From Nocardia sp. NBC_01503 (GTDB lineage Bacteria; Actinomycetota; Actinomycetes; Mycobacteriales; Mycobacteriaceae), in the NCBI RefSeq assembly GCF_036327755.1, contig NZ_CP109596.1:6076001-6140000 (forward strand): a stretch of 64,000 bases of DNA. The letters are read 5' to 3'. Made by a program: the position numbers and the translations under genes. The notes beneath the pieces were generated by a model that did not search any database, was not told where the DNA came from, and saw only the letters and a list, made by a program, of their open reading frames with translations. Shown piece after piece: positions 25,991 to 33,516 of the stretch (position 1 is the first letter of the stretch; every line of letters begins with the position of its first letter).

Positions 25991-27802
25991 ATGAACGTAC
26001 AGCGCGTCGGTGCCGCCGATTTGGCGGACCGGCTGGATCGGCTCCGCGCGGAACTGGTCGACGCCGCGGCGGCCGATGCCCAATTACGCACCGTGCACCC
26101 GGACAATCGCGCCAGTGCCGAGAACCTGGCGCACTATGTGGCTCTGCGCCGTCGCGATGTTCGGGACCTGCAAACCGATCTCGCCATCGCGGGGCTCTCG
26201 TCACTGGGTAGATCGGAGGCACATGTGCTGGCCTCGGTGGACGCGGTGCGTATGGCGGTGGCCGGATCGTCCGATCGGGTCGCCGAGTCCCCGGAGTGCG
26301 ATCCGGTGGACTTCGTCTCCGGGGAAAGGCTGTTGCGGCGCAATGCGAATGCGCTGCTCGGCGCCGCCCGCGACGGCAGGCGCACCCGGATCATGGTGAC
26401 GCTGCCGACCGAGGCCGCCGCGGATACCGGGCTCGTCGAGCGGATCGTGGCGGCGGGAGCCGAGGTGGTGCGGGTGAATTGCGCACACGACGGCCCTGAG
26501 CGGTGGGCCCGAATGATCGCCAATGTGCGCGCCGCCGCACGGGCACAGGGACGGCATGTGCGGGTCACCATGGATCTCGGCGGCCCGAAACTGCGCACCG
26601 GTCCGATTCTGCCGGGCCCGGCCGTGCTTCACCTCAAACCCGAACGCGATGAACTCGGGCGCTGCGTTCGGCCGGTCCGGGTATGGCTGACCAGCCCGAG
26701 CGGGCCGCCCGCCGTGGGTGCGGTGCGGGTGCCGGTGCGCGGGGAGCCCTGGCTGCGTCGGCGAAAGGTGCGTGAGCGCATCAGGTTTCAGGACGCCCGT
26801 GGATCGGCTCGCCGCCTGGTGATCACCTCGGTCACGCCCGATGGCTGCTACGCCGAACTCGGCGATACCGCGTATCTGGTGCCGGAGACCGAACTGACCG
26901 GCGCACACCATGATTCGACGGTGGTGGACGAACTGCCCCGGCGGGAACGCAAGCTGATGCTGTGCAATGGCGACCCACTGCTGGTCATCGCCGATTCCGA
27001 TCCGGTCGACGCGAACGGGGCGCCGCCCCGGATCGGCTGCACGCTGCCCGAGGTTTTCCGGGACACCCGGGTCGGGCAGCGAATCTTCTTCGACGACGGC
27101 AAGATCGGCGGCGTGATCGAGGCGATCGATCCGGGCGCATTGCGGGTGCGGATCACCGACGCCCCCGCGCCGGGTGTGCGGCTCGGTGCGGCCAAGGGCA
27201 TCAATCTGCCCGACACCGCGCTGCGGCTGCCCGCGCTCACCGATGCGGACATCGCGCGCCTGCCGTTCGTGATCGAGCACGCCGATGCGGTCAGCCTGTC
27301 GTTCGTTCGTAGCGGCGCCGATGTCGAACTGCTGCAACATCATCTGAGCGAGCTGGGCGGCACGGGCCTGGGCCTGATCCTGAAGATCGAAACGGTGGCC
27401 GGTTTCGAGAATCTGCCCGAGATCCTGCTGACCGCCATGCGCCGACCGCACATCGGGGTGATGATCGCCCGCGGCGATCTGGCGGTGGAGGCGGGTTACG
27501 CCCGGCTCGCCGAGGTGCAGGAGGAGATCCTCTGGCTGTGCGAGGCCGCTCACGTACCGGTCATCTGGGCGACCCAGGTGCTCGATACCCTCGCACGCAC
27601 CGGCCGCCCCTCGCGGGCCGAGGTCACCGATGCCGCGATGTCCGGGCGTGCGGAGTGCGTCATGCTCAACAAGGGCCCGTACATCGACCACGCCGTGGCC
27701 TTCCTCGACGACATCCTCACCCGCATGGCCGAACATCAGCGCAAGAAGAATCCGCTACTGCGCCAACTGCGCTCGTGGAACGAGACCGCAGCCGGGTCCT
27801 GA
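25991..27802 (+). CDS. Atypical pyruvate kinase with N-terminal extension and no C-terminal regulatory domain
   Basis: About 603 residues from ATG 25991 (GGGTGGCGGG upstream). An N-terminal helical extension of about 130 residues precedes the barrel, which starts at TRIMVTLPTEAA instead of the usual TKIxxTLG. Core residues are kept: RVNCAHDGPE (RxNxxH), MDLGGPKLRTG, LSFVRSGADV, LILKIETVAGFEN (catalytic Lys), MIARGDLAVEAG (metal-binding) and PVIWATQVLDTLARTGRPSR with AEVTDAA. The protein ends about 45 residues after that, so the allosteric C domain is missing. The B-domain region carries an insertion (RKVRERIRFQDARG). It may serve ATP or pyruvate supply under stress rather than central glycolysis. 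A strong DosR box lies upstream. Confidence 0.85.
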   Translation: MNVQRVGAADLADRLDRLRAELVDAAAADAQLRTVHPDNRASAENLAHYVALRRRDVRDLQTDLAIAGLSSLGRSEAHVLASVDAVRMAVAGSSDRVAESPECDPVDFVSGERLLRRNANALLGAARDGRRTRIMVTLPTEAAADTGLVERIVAAGAEVVRVNCAHDGPERWARMIANVRAAARAQGRHVRVTMDLGGPKLRTGPILPGPAVLHLKPERDELGRCVRPVRVWLTSPSGPPAVGAVRVPVRGEPWLRRRKVRERIRFQDARGSARRLVITSVTPDGCYAELGDTAYLVPETELTGAHHDSTVVDELPRRERKLMLCNGDPLLVIADSDPVDANGAPPRIGCTLPEVFRDTRVGQRIFFDDGKIGGVIEAIDPGALRVRITDAPAPGVRLGAAKGINLPDTALRLPALTDADIARLPFVIEHADAVSLSFVRSGADVELLQHHLSELGGTGLGLILKIETVAGFENLPEILLTAMRRPHIGVMIARGDLAVEAGYARLAEVQEEILWLCEAAHVPVIWATQVLDTLARTGRPSRAEVTDAAMSGRAECVMLNKGPYIDHAVAFLDDILTRMAEHQRKKNPLLRQLRSWNETAAGS

Positions 27803-27815
27803 GGCGCAGCGGCTC

Positions 27816-27829
27816 GGGCCGAAGGACCC
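27816..27829 (+). promoter_or_regulatory. DosR-box-like site upstream of small helical protein 1
   Basis: On the reverse strand the site reads GGGTCCTTCGGCCC, one base from GGGACCTTCGGCCC, a variant resembling mycobacterial DosR sites. It ends exactly 35 bases before ATG 27865, the same distance as in the next gene. Confidence 0.45.
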
Positions 27830-27864
27830 TGTGCCGCCCATCGCATTCGGAGCAGCATGTGTGT

Positions 27865-28065
27865 ATGCGCAATGACGAAGACACTCAACTTCGGTTCGTG
27901 CACGAGCGGCTGACCTCGCGACACCCGGAGGTGCCGCCCGATGTCGTCGCGGAGGTCATCTCTCGGGCGCGCGCGGTCTTCACCGAATCGAAAGTGCGGT
28001 CCTTCGTTCCGTTGCTCGTGGAACGCCGAGCGGCCCGCGAGTTGGCCGAGAGCGGTGCGCGGTGA
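27865..28065 (+). CDS. Small three-helix-bundle protein
   Basis: A 66-residue protein (ATG 27865; GTG 27859 is possible and better spaced from GGAG). The sequence LRFVHERLTSRHPEVPPDVV, then AEVISRARAVFTESKVRSFV and PLLVERRAARELA, matches the actinobacterial family labelled three-helix bundle dimerization domain. The pattern is an RF-P-x-V-P turn, a long helix and an RSFVPLLVER helix. The molecular function is unknown; homologues are common beside stress and dormancy genes. A DosR-like site sits 35 bases upstream. Confidence 0.78.
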   Translation: MRNDEDTQLRFVHERLTSRHPEVPPDVVAEVISRARAVFTESKVRSFVPLLVERRAARELAESGAR

Positions 28066-28097
28066 TCGAGGGCGCGGCGGCGCGGGCCCGGATGCCG

Positions 28098-28111
28098 AGG
28101 ACTTTCGGCCC
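28098..28111 (+). promoter_or_regulatory. DosR-box-like site upstream of small helical protein 2
   Basis: AGGACTTTCGGCCC matches 11 of 14 positions of the DosR core. It ends exactly 35 bases before the GTG at 28147. Site-to-start spacing is identical to the preceding gene. Confidence 0.5.
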
Positions 28112-28146
28112 TGCTGTGCGACGCGTCCGACCTGGAAGCTGATCGC

Positions 28147-28401
28147 GTGAGCAATGTGCAGGCTACGGAGCGCCCGGCGCGAATGCGGCTCGACGAGAAC
28201 GCGATCCGCCGGATGATGGATCGGCTGTGTGCGGAATTCGGCAATGACGTGCTGCGCGAAGCGGTGACCGACACGATCGAGGGCTGCCTACGGGATCTGG
28301 CCGGTACGCCACCGGCCCCGATGCCCGAACTCTGTGAGCGACTCGCGCGGCAGCGACTACTGGACACGCTGCATCCGGATGGTGAGATCAGTTGCGGATG
28401 A
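28147..28401 (+). CDS. Small helical protein, second of a pair
   Basis: An 84-residue protein from GTG 28147, with GGAAG nine bases upstream. It is helical throughout: RMRLDENAIRRMMDRLCAEF, then GNDVLREAVTDTIEGCLRDL, then CERLARQRLLDTLHPDG. It looks related in size and setting to the three-helix-bundle protein encoded just upstream, though the sequence match is weak. Its 3' end overlaps the convergent DoxX gene by 14 bases. The function is unknown. Confidence 0.65.
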   Translation: MSNVQATERPARMRLDENAIRRMMDRLCAEFGNDVLREAVTDTIEGCLRDLAGTPPAPMPELCERLARQRLLDTLHPDGEISCG

Positions 28402-28930
28402 GCAGCACGATGGCGGCCGCGGCGACGGCGAGTACCAGGGCGGCGAGCCCGTAGCCGAGCCGGTGGTTGCGTAGCGCGGGCAGGAGACGGTCGACGGCGT
28501 AGCGGCCCGGACCGGTGAGCGTCAGCGCGGCCGCGGCGGCGGTGAGGAGCAGTTCGTACTCGACGCCCTTGGGAGCGAAGAAGCCGTTGCCCCACTTCAC
28601 GGCGAGCGCGTTCAGCAGCGTGCCCACCAGTGCGGCGCCTGCCAGCGGGGTCAGCAGGCCGATCGCCAGGGCCAGTCCGCCGAAGGTTTCGGTCAGACCG
28701 GCGATGACCGCCATGGTGCGCCCGGCGGGATATCCGCTCATGCTGAAGAACGCCGCGGTGCCGTCGATTCCGCCGCCGTTGAACCAGCCGAAGAGTTTCT
28801 GGGCCCCGTGTGCGGCCATGGTGAGGCCGACGGCGAGACGCAGGAGCAGGAGTCCGAGGTCATAGGAGATGGCCGTGGCGGGCGTGGACACGGCCTCGGC
28901 GGGTGTGGTCGCGGTCGAAATCGTGGTCAT
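28388..28930 (-). CDS. DoxX-family membrane protein
   Basis: A 180-residue protein with four main hydrophobic helices. DoxX features are LGLLLLRLAVGLTMAAHGAQ, KLFGWFNGGG, then TETFGGLALAIGLLTPLAG and WGNGFFAPKGVEYELLLTAA. A fifth hydrophobic stretch near the C-terminus reads LVLAVAAAAIVLLI. In mycobacteria DoxX works with SodA and SseA as a membrane-associated oxidoreductase complex. Here it follows the LigB-type dioxygenase gene after 27 bases, so the two are an operon, probably under the divergent MarR regulator. Confidence 0.9.
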   Translation of the reverse strand: MTTISTATTPAEAVSTPATAISYDLGLLLLRLAVGLTMAAHGAQKLFGWFNGGGIDGTAAFFSMSGYPAGRTMAVIAGLTETFGGLALAIGLLTPLAGAALVGTLLNALAVKWGNGFFAPKGVEYELLLTAAAAALTLTGPGRYAVDRLLPALRNHRLGYGLAALVLAVAAAAIVLLIRN

Positions 28931-28957
28931 GAGAACGCCTTTCGTGGAGGGGTGTAG

Positions 28958-29740
28958 TCAGCCGAGCTGGATGGAGCGTCGTGCCATGCCGAACCAGAAG
29001 CCGTCGATAACGGTGCGGACGGTGCCCAGATCGGATTCGCCCGCGCCGAGGGTGACGAACAGCGGTGCGAAGTGTTCGGTGCGCGGATGCGCCAGCTGTG
29101 CGCCGGGCGCGGTGTGCCGGAAGTTCAATAGCGTGTCGATATCGTTGGCGGCCAGCGCTTCTCGGCCCCACTCGTCGAATTCGACGGTGAACGAGTAGGC
29201 ATGCTCGTCGTCGCCGGTCATGGCGCGCAGATTATGGGTGAAGAATCCGCTCCCGACGATCAGTACGCCCTGCGCGCGCAGGGGAGCGAGTTTGCGCCCC
29301 ACCTCCAGCAGGGCCCGCGGGTCGAGCGTCGGGATGGACAGTTGCAGGATCGGGATGTCCGCATCGGGATACATCTCCTTCAACGGCACGTACGCACCGT
29401 GATCCAGCCCGCGATCGGGGAAATCCCGCACGCCGGCGCCGGGGCCGGAGAGCAGCGCACGCACCTCGGCGGCCAGTTCCGGTGCCCCGGGTGCGGCGTA
29501 AGTGACGTCGTAATAGCGCTTTTCGAACCCGCCGAAGTCATAGACCAGCGGCACGGTGGTGGTCGCCCCGAGTGCGATCGGTGCGGTCTCCCAGTGTGCG
29601 GACACGATCAGAACGGCCCGCGGCCTGGGCAGCTCCCGCGCCCACGCGGCGAGCTCGCCGGGCCAGTGCGCATGATCGGCCAGCGGCGGCGCGCCATGCG
29701 ACAGATACAGCACGGGCATGGACCCGGTATCGGCAGCCAT
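28958..29740 (-). CDS. LigB/DODA-type class III extradiol dioxygenase
   Basis: A 260-residue protein starting at ATG 29740, with AAGGGAAG upstream. Family motifs appear in order: LYLSHGAPPL (His metal ligand), VSAHWETAPIALGATT (second His), RGLDHGAYVPLKEMYPD (His), GSGFFTHNLRAM and TEHFAPLFVTLGA. This is the 4,5-DOPA-dioxygenase-like branch, zinc- or iron-dependent enzymes that act on catechols or quinone-derived aromatics. Together with DoxX and a MarR regulator this looks like a small aromatic- or quinone-stress module. One promoter operator overlaps the divergent MarR promoter. Confidence 0.9.
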   Translation of the reverse strand: MAADTGSMPVLYLSHGAPPLADHAHWPGELAAWARELPRPRAVLIVSAHWETAPIALGATTTVPLVYDFGGFEKRYYDVTYAAPGAPELAAEVRALLSGPGAGVRDFPDRGLDHGAYVPLKEMYPDADIPILQLSIPTLDPRALLEVGRKLAPLRAQGVLIVGSGFFTHNLRAMTGDDEHAYSFTVEFDEWGREALAANDIDTLLNFRHTAPGAQLAHPRTEHFAPLFVTLGAGESDLGTVRTVIDGFWFGMARRSIQLG

Positions 29741-29762
29741 CGGACTTCCCTTCGCACATCAT

Positions 29763-29776
29763 GTTCAAATTTGAAC
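29763..29776. promoter_or_regulatory. MarR operator 1
   Basis: GTTCAAATTTGAAC is a perfect 14-bp palindrome 23 bases upstream of the dioxygenase start. Reading toward the dioxygenase gene, a -35-like TTGAAC in operator 2 and a -10-like TATTGT that runs into this palindrome are 16 bases apart, so a repressor bound here would block that promoter. Confidence 0.8.
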
Positions 29777-29794
29777 AATAATCACGCTAGCAGC

Positions 29795-29812
29795 TTGTTC
29801 AAATTTGAACAA
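29795..29812. promoter_or_regulatory. MarR operator 2, overlapping the MarR promoter
   Basis: TTGTTCAAATTTGAACAA is a perfect 18-bp palindrome with the same core as operator 1; the centres are 34 bp apart. On the plus strand TTGTTC (29796-29801) and TATGCT (29820-29825), 18 bases apart, form a plausible promoter. Its transcript would begin at about 29832, at the GTG start codon. Confidence 0.82.
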
Positions 29813-29831
29813 CAGGGGCTATGCTGGACCC

Positions 29832-30299
29832 GTGCGGGAACCCCAATGGCTGAACGACCGCGAGATGCGGACCTGGCAGAGCTTCCTCGCGGCCGGAGCG
29901 CTGGTCGCCCGCGAGATCGAACGCCACCTCAAACAGGAGGGCCTCTCGCACACCCAGTACGAGGTACTGGTCCGACTGGCGGACGCGCCGCAGCACTCCG
30001 TACGCATGACCGAACTGGCCGATGCGCTCTACACCTCCAAAAGTGGTCTGAACTACCAGGTCACGCTGTTGGAGAAGGCGGGCCTGGTCCGCCGTGAGAG
30101 CTGCGACACCGATGTGCGAGGCGTGCTCGCGGTCCTCACCGACACCGGTCGCGCCCGCCTGGCGGAGATCGCGCCCGGTCACGTCGAGACCGTGCGCCAG
30201 GTCCTGATCGATGTCCTGACCCCGGCGCAGCAACAGGCCATCGCGGCCGGTCTGGGTGAGGTCGGCCGCCGACTCGCCCAGCCGCCTGCCAAGCCCTAG
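29832..30299 (+). CDS. MarR-family regulator
   Basis: A 155-residue winged-helix protein from GTG 29832. It has REIERHLKQEGLSHTQYEVL, RMTELADALYTSKSGLNYQV and the wing TLLEKAGLVRRESCDTDVRG, followed by LTDTGRARLAEIAPGHVETV. There is no ribosome-binding site; the predicted transcription start coincides with the start codon, so the mRNA is probably leaderless. It should repress itself and the divergent dioxygenase-DoxX operon through the two TTCAAATTTGAA palindromes, released by a phenolic or quinone ligand. That last point is inferred from the family. Confidence 0.92.
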   Translation: MREPQWLNDREMRTWQSFLAAGALVAREIERHLKQEGLSHTQYEVLVRLADAPQHSVRMTELADALYTSKSGLNYQVTLLEKAGLVRRESCDTDVRGVLAVLTDTGRARLAEIAPGHVETVRQVLIDVLTPAQQQAIAAGLGEVGRRLAQPPAKP

Positions 30300-30372
30300 T
30301 CGATACCGGCCGACGGGTTCGGCTTGTTCGCGCGCCGTACCGCAGGCATATCACCCGGCTGACCCCGGAGCG

Positions 30373-30388
30373 CCGGACCGCGGTCCGG
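30373..30388. repeat. 16-bp perfect palindrome
   Basis: CCGGACCGCGGTCCGG lies 73 bases beyond the MarR stop codon and 77 bases before the next start. It has no loop, so it is a poor terminator; it may be an operator or chance in GC-rich sequence. Confidence 0.3.
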
Positions 30389-30464
30389 AGGTCTACACGG
30401 ATCGCGCGAACAACACGGGTATGACCGGCGCCGCATCGCGGACCGCGCGGTATGCAAGTGGTAC

Positions 30465-30737
30465 ATGCGCACCACCCTGTGGTCGAGTATCCGCGTGGGA
30501 GACGAAAACGTGGCCTCCGCCGGACCCGGGGACGGAACGGAAACGGGTAGTTGGCGTTTCAGCCCCGGCGGGCGCCTCGACGACTTGGGCAATTACCGAT
30601 TCGTCTGCCCGGTGCCGGGTTGTCCCTGGGTGCATGACGAGAACACCACCCAGGAGAATCCGGGCTGGCGGGAGCGGGTCGGCGCGGCGATCGATGCCCA
30701 CCTGGCGGCCGTACATCCGCATTGGATTGTCGAATAG
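30465..30737 (+). CDS. Small protein with C2H2-like zinc-finger pattern
   Basis: A 90-residue frame starting at ATG 30465. The C-terminal half reads RFVCPVPGCPWVHDENTTQE, then VGAAIDAHLAAVHPHWIVE. That gives Cys-x4-Cys, then two late histidines in a helix, a typical C2H2 finger spacing with a long linker. Similar short actinobacterial proteins exist with no known role. The ribosome-binding site is weak, and later GTG starts (30498, 30510) are possible. Confidence 0.6.
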   Translation: MRTTLWSSIRVGDENVASAGPGDGTETGSWRFSPGGRLDDLGNYRFVCPVPGCPWVHDENTTQENPGWRERVGAAIDAHLAAVHPHWIVE

Positions 30738-30839
30738 GTCACCAAAGCGGTTCCGCTGGAACCGAATAGGACAAATCCACCTCTGGACAGAGTGTGATGC
30801 AGGCGCGACATCGGCGCAGCACACAGATACGCTACGGCC

Positions 30840-31655
30840 ATGCCGTACGTAAGTACCGAGGGTGCCCGTATCTTCTACACCGACTCCGGTGGCCAGGATC
30901 TGCCGACCGTGGTGCTGGGCCACGGATTCTTCATGGATCTGTCCATGTTCTCTCCGCAGGTCGAATACCTGGAATCGCGTGGATTCCGGGTGCTGTGCTG
31001 GGATGCGCGCGGTCACGGGGCCACCGTCTCGGAGCCCGACCAGCCGTTCACCTACTGGGATTCGGCGCGCGATATGTTCGCCGTCATGGATGCCGCGGGC
31101 GTGCGGAATGCCGTACTGGGAGGTATGTCACAGGGCGGGTACGCGGTACTGCGCGCCGCACTGCTGGCGCCCGAACGGACCGACGCCCTGCTGCTGTTCG
31201 ATACCGAAGCCAGCGACTCACCCGAGGAGCAGCGCGCGGAGTACCGCGGCCTCTTCGCCGCCTGGACCAATCCCGATGTCCCGCTGGGCGAGCTCTCCGA
31301 GGGCCTGGCCGCCCAGTTGATCGGCGGCACCGTGGTCGATCAGGCGCCGTGGCGCTACAAGTGGGCCGCCAGCGACCGCACCGCCATCCGCGGCGCCGCG
31401 CGGACCCTCATCGAACGCGAGTCCCTGGTGCACCGGCTCGGCGAGATCACCTGTCCCGCACTGGTTCTGCGCGGTGAACACGATGGCTCCAGCACGGCGG
31501 AGAAATCCGCGCAGCTCGCCGCCGGACTGCCGGGTGCGGACGATGTGGTGACGATCGCCGGAGCCGGGCACGCCGCCAACTGGACCTCGCCCGAACCGGT
31601 CAATGAAGCGCTCGGCGCCTTCCTCATTCGGCTAGCAAGCTCGCCGGTCCGTTGA
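30840..31655 (+). CDS. Alpha/beta hydrolase
   Basis: A 271-residue cytoplasmic hydrolase: VVLGHGFFMDLSMFSPQVEY (oxyanion HGF), VLCWDARGHGAT, nucleophile elbow LGGMSQGGYAVL (Ser97), the acid in LRGEHDGSS and the base in IAGAGHAANWTSPE. The triad is complete. The family includes lactonases, haloperoxidase-like enzymes and C-C hydrolases; the substrate cannot be told. Its 3' end overlaps the convergent MmyB-type regulator by 32 bases. Confidence 0.9.
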   Translation: MPYVSTEGARIFYTDSGGQDLPTVVLGHGFFMDLSMFSPQVEYLESRGFRVLCWDARGHGATVSEPDQPFTYWDSARDMFAVMDAAGVRNAVLGGMSQGGYAVLRAALLAPERTDALLLFDTEASDSPEEQRAEYRGLFAAWTNPDVPLGELSEGLAAQLIGGTVVDQAPWRYKWAASDRTAIRGAARTLIERESLVHRLGEITCPALVLRGEHDGSSTAEKSAQLAAGLPGADDVVTIAGAGHAANWTSPEPVNEALGAFLIRLASSPVR

Positions 31656-32430
31656 ACGGCTGCCGGATGCCGATGAACCACTGGAACGGTGCGTCGACAC
31701 CCGGCACATCGGTGATCCTGACCCGCACGCTGTAGGGATCGTGCGTGTCGGGATCGCGCAGATGCATATGCGGCTGATGCCGCTCGAAATCCACGCGTTC
31801 GGCCAGATACATGGCGCGGAACTCATCGCAGGAGCTGAGCTGTGCGAGCAGCTCCATCGCCCATTCGGGATCCTGGTAGCGACCCATATGCCAGCGGAAC
31901 CAGTTCACCGTGAGCCGGGCCTCGTCCTCCCATTCGATCATCACCCGGCGGGACTCGGGCACCAGGAAGAACCACACCAGGATATTGACCACTTCCAGCA
32001 ACCGCGGATATGCGCGATCGTAGGTCTCATTGACCCACAGCACATTCCAGCGCTCGTCGATATAACCGGACAGGTGCGGCATCAGGTCGTTGGCGGCATC
32101 GCGCAGGTCGTCGGTGATGAGGGTGAGCATCTCGGCCACCGGCATCGGATCGTGGGTGCGCGGTCCGGGCGTCTTGGGTGCGGCGAGATTGTGCATATGC
32201 TGCCGCTCGGCGGGGGTGAGCTCCAGGGCGCGGGCCAGCGCGTCCACGACTTCGGGGCTGGGCGACACCTTTTCGCGCTGTTCGATCTGGGCGATATAGC
32301 TGGCACTGACATCGCATCGCGCGGCCAGGGCGGGGCGGCTGAGGCCGCGCGGATGATCGGGTGGTCGCGGGCTGGTGCGGTGGGTTCGGACGAAGTCGGC
32401 AAGATTGGGGGCCAGCAGCTGGTCGGCCAT
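31624..32430 (-). CDS. XRE regulator with MmyB-type ligand domain
   Basis: A 268-residue protein starting at ATG 32430, after GGGGGGA. The N-terminal HTH includes LSRPALAARCDVSASYIAQI and EQREKVSPSPEVVDALARAL. The C-terminal domain has the MmyB look: GYIDERWNVLWVNETYDRAY, LVWFFLVPESRRVMIEWEDE, WHMGRYQDPEWAMELLAQLS and FRAMYLAERVDFERHQ. MmyB-type domains bind fatty-acid-like ligands and the regulators usually control a neighbouring SDR or hydrolase. The hydrolase it faces is a candidate. Nested palindromes upstream (32570-32590) may be its operator. Confidence 0.9.
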   Translation of the reverse strand: MADQLLAPNLADFVRTHRTSPRPPDHPRGLSRPALAARCDVSASYIAQIEQREKVSPSPEVVDALARALELTPAERQHMHNLAAPKTPGPRTHDPMPVAEMLTLITDDLRDAANDLMPHLSGYIDERWNVLWVNETYDRAYPRLLEVVNILVWFFLVPESRRVMIEWEDEARLTVNWFRWHMGRYQDPEWAMELLAQLSSCDEFRAMYLAERVDFERHQPHMHLRDPDTHDPYSVRVRITDVPGVDAPFQWFIGIRQPFNGPASLLAE

Positions 32431-32843
32431 GAATCCCCCCGGCGCGGTGTGGCCAGCATTCACTGCCGGAACGATACCCGGTGGACGCCTCGTCGTCCGA
32501 GTGACCGTCTGTTCCGGTTCATGAGGATTGCCCCGGAAGTTCGGATGTCGTTCGCCACGGCGGGGAGAACCTCTGGCCAGAGGTACCTCTTATCAGGGTG
32601 CCCACGACACCTTTACCGTCGCGATCCCGCGTGTTGTGATTGCGGGCGGCTCCGATGGCATCCCTCGGGGTCTGCAGGGCGATGGGCAATTGCACTGTGG
32701 TACAGCACATTTCGTATGTGCCCGGCATTGCGTCCATATCTTGCGCCCCGCCCAGCGGCGTGCGGGGATCCCGGCGCGAGGGCTGCGCGAAGGGGGCGCA
32801 GTCCTCGCGAACGGGGCATACTGCGACCGACCCGGGGGCTGAA
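32431..32843. other. Intergenic region (413 bp) without a supported gene
   Basis: No frame here has a convincing start and protein-like composition. It contains two overlapping palindromes at 32570-32590 and should hold the promoters of the divergent MmyB-type regulator and the DUF6907 gene. Confidence 0.5.
32570..32590. promoter_or_regulatory. Two overlapping palindromes, operator candidate
   Basis: CCTCTGGCCAGAGG (32570-32583) and AGAGGTACCTCT (32579-32590) are both perfect and share the AGAGG arm, so only one hairpin or one binding register can form at a time. They lie 140 bases upstream of the MmyB-type regulator gene. Confidence 0.4.
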
Positions 32844-33452
32844 ATGACCATCGTCCTACCCTGTCCGGCCTGGTGCGTCGAGCATGAGGAGCCGGACCCG
32901 TTCGACCCCTGCGATGGCGGTCGCCACTGCGGTCAGGAGACCTCGGTACTGGTCGGGCCGCAGCCGCATCCGGTATTGCCCACCGTCTTCGTGCAGCTCA
33001 ACGCGCACGACTGCGATGGTCATCGGCACAGCTGGATCGATCTGGTGGCGCCCACCCGCGCGCACGCCGAGCTCTCCATTCCGCAGGCCCGCCGTACCGC
33101 CGAGACGTTGATAGCCATTGCGGATCTGTGGGATTCGCGTGTGGTGCCGGACGCGCTGCTGGAGCCGCAGCGGTGCCCGCCCTGGTGCGTTCAGCATGAC
33201 GATGTCGATGATCAGGATCCACTCGTCGGCCTCTGGCATTACGGCCGGGCGGCCACCATCCCGGTCGCGGGCCCGCATCGCTGGAATGCCGAGCTCCGAA
33301 TTCGCCTCTGCGCCAGGGACACCCGTTTCGGCCGCGATATCGTCATCGCTCTGACGGTGCAGGATGACGAACCCACCGAACTGCGGGCGCCCGAAGCGCG
33401 ACAGATCGCCGCGGCGCTGCTCAATGCCGGTGATGAAGTCCAGCCCGACTGA
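32844..33452 (+). CDS. Protein with two DUF6907-like domains
   Basis: A 202-residue protein built from two copies of one domain. Copy 1 begins CPAWCVEHEEPDPFDPCDGG and copy 2 begins CPPWCVQHDDVDDQDPLVGL. Each continues with a beta region (QTSVLVGPQPHPVL; AATIPVAGPHRWNAEL) and ends in an amphipathic helix (PQARRTAETLIAIAD; PEARQIAAALLNAGD). The CPxWC-x-H start matches DUF6907 of Streptomyces and Nocardia, usually present as a single domain. The role is unknown; the Cys/His cluster could bind a metal. Confidence 0.75.
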   Translation: MTIVLPCPAWCVEHEEPDPFDPCDGGRHCGQETSVLVGPQPHPVLPTVFVQLNAHDCDGHRHSWIDLVAPTRAHAELSIPQARRTAETLIAIADLWDSRVVPDALLEPQRCPPWCVQHDDVDDQDPLVGLWHYGRAATIPVAGPHRWNAELRIRLCARDTRFGRDIVIALTVQDDEPTELRAPEARQIAAALLNAGDEVQPD

Positions 33453-33516
33453 ACCGGTGGTCATTCCTCCGGTTATCGTCGAGGTGTTCGTACAGCACTG
33501 ACATGGAGGTAGTCAT

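Noticed and set aside
25743..26222. Upstream extension of the UbiB frame by about 160 residues
   Set aside because: Proline/arginine-rich sequence running through the DosR box and into the divergent gene; the ATG at 25742 has the ribosome-binding site and the family's normal start.
30296..30592. A 98-codon reverse frame downstream of the MarR gene
   Set aside because: No ribosome-binding site, low-complexity Pro/Arg/Ser composition, and it overlaps the zinc-finger-like gene.
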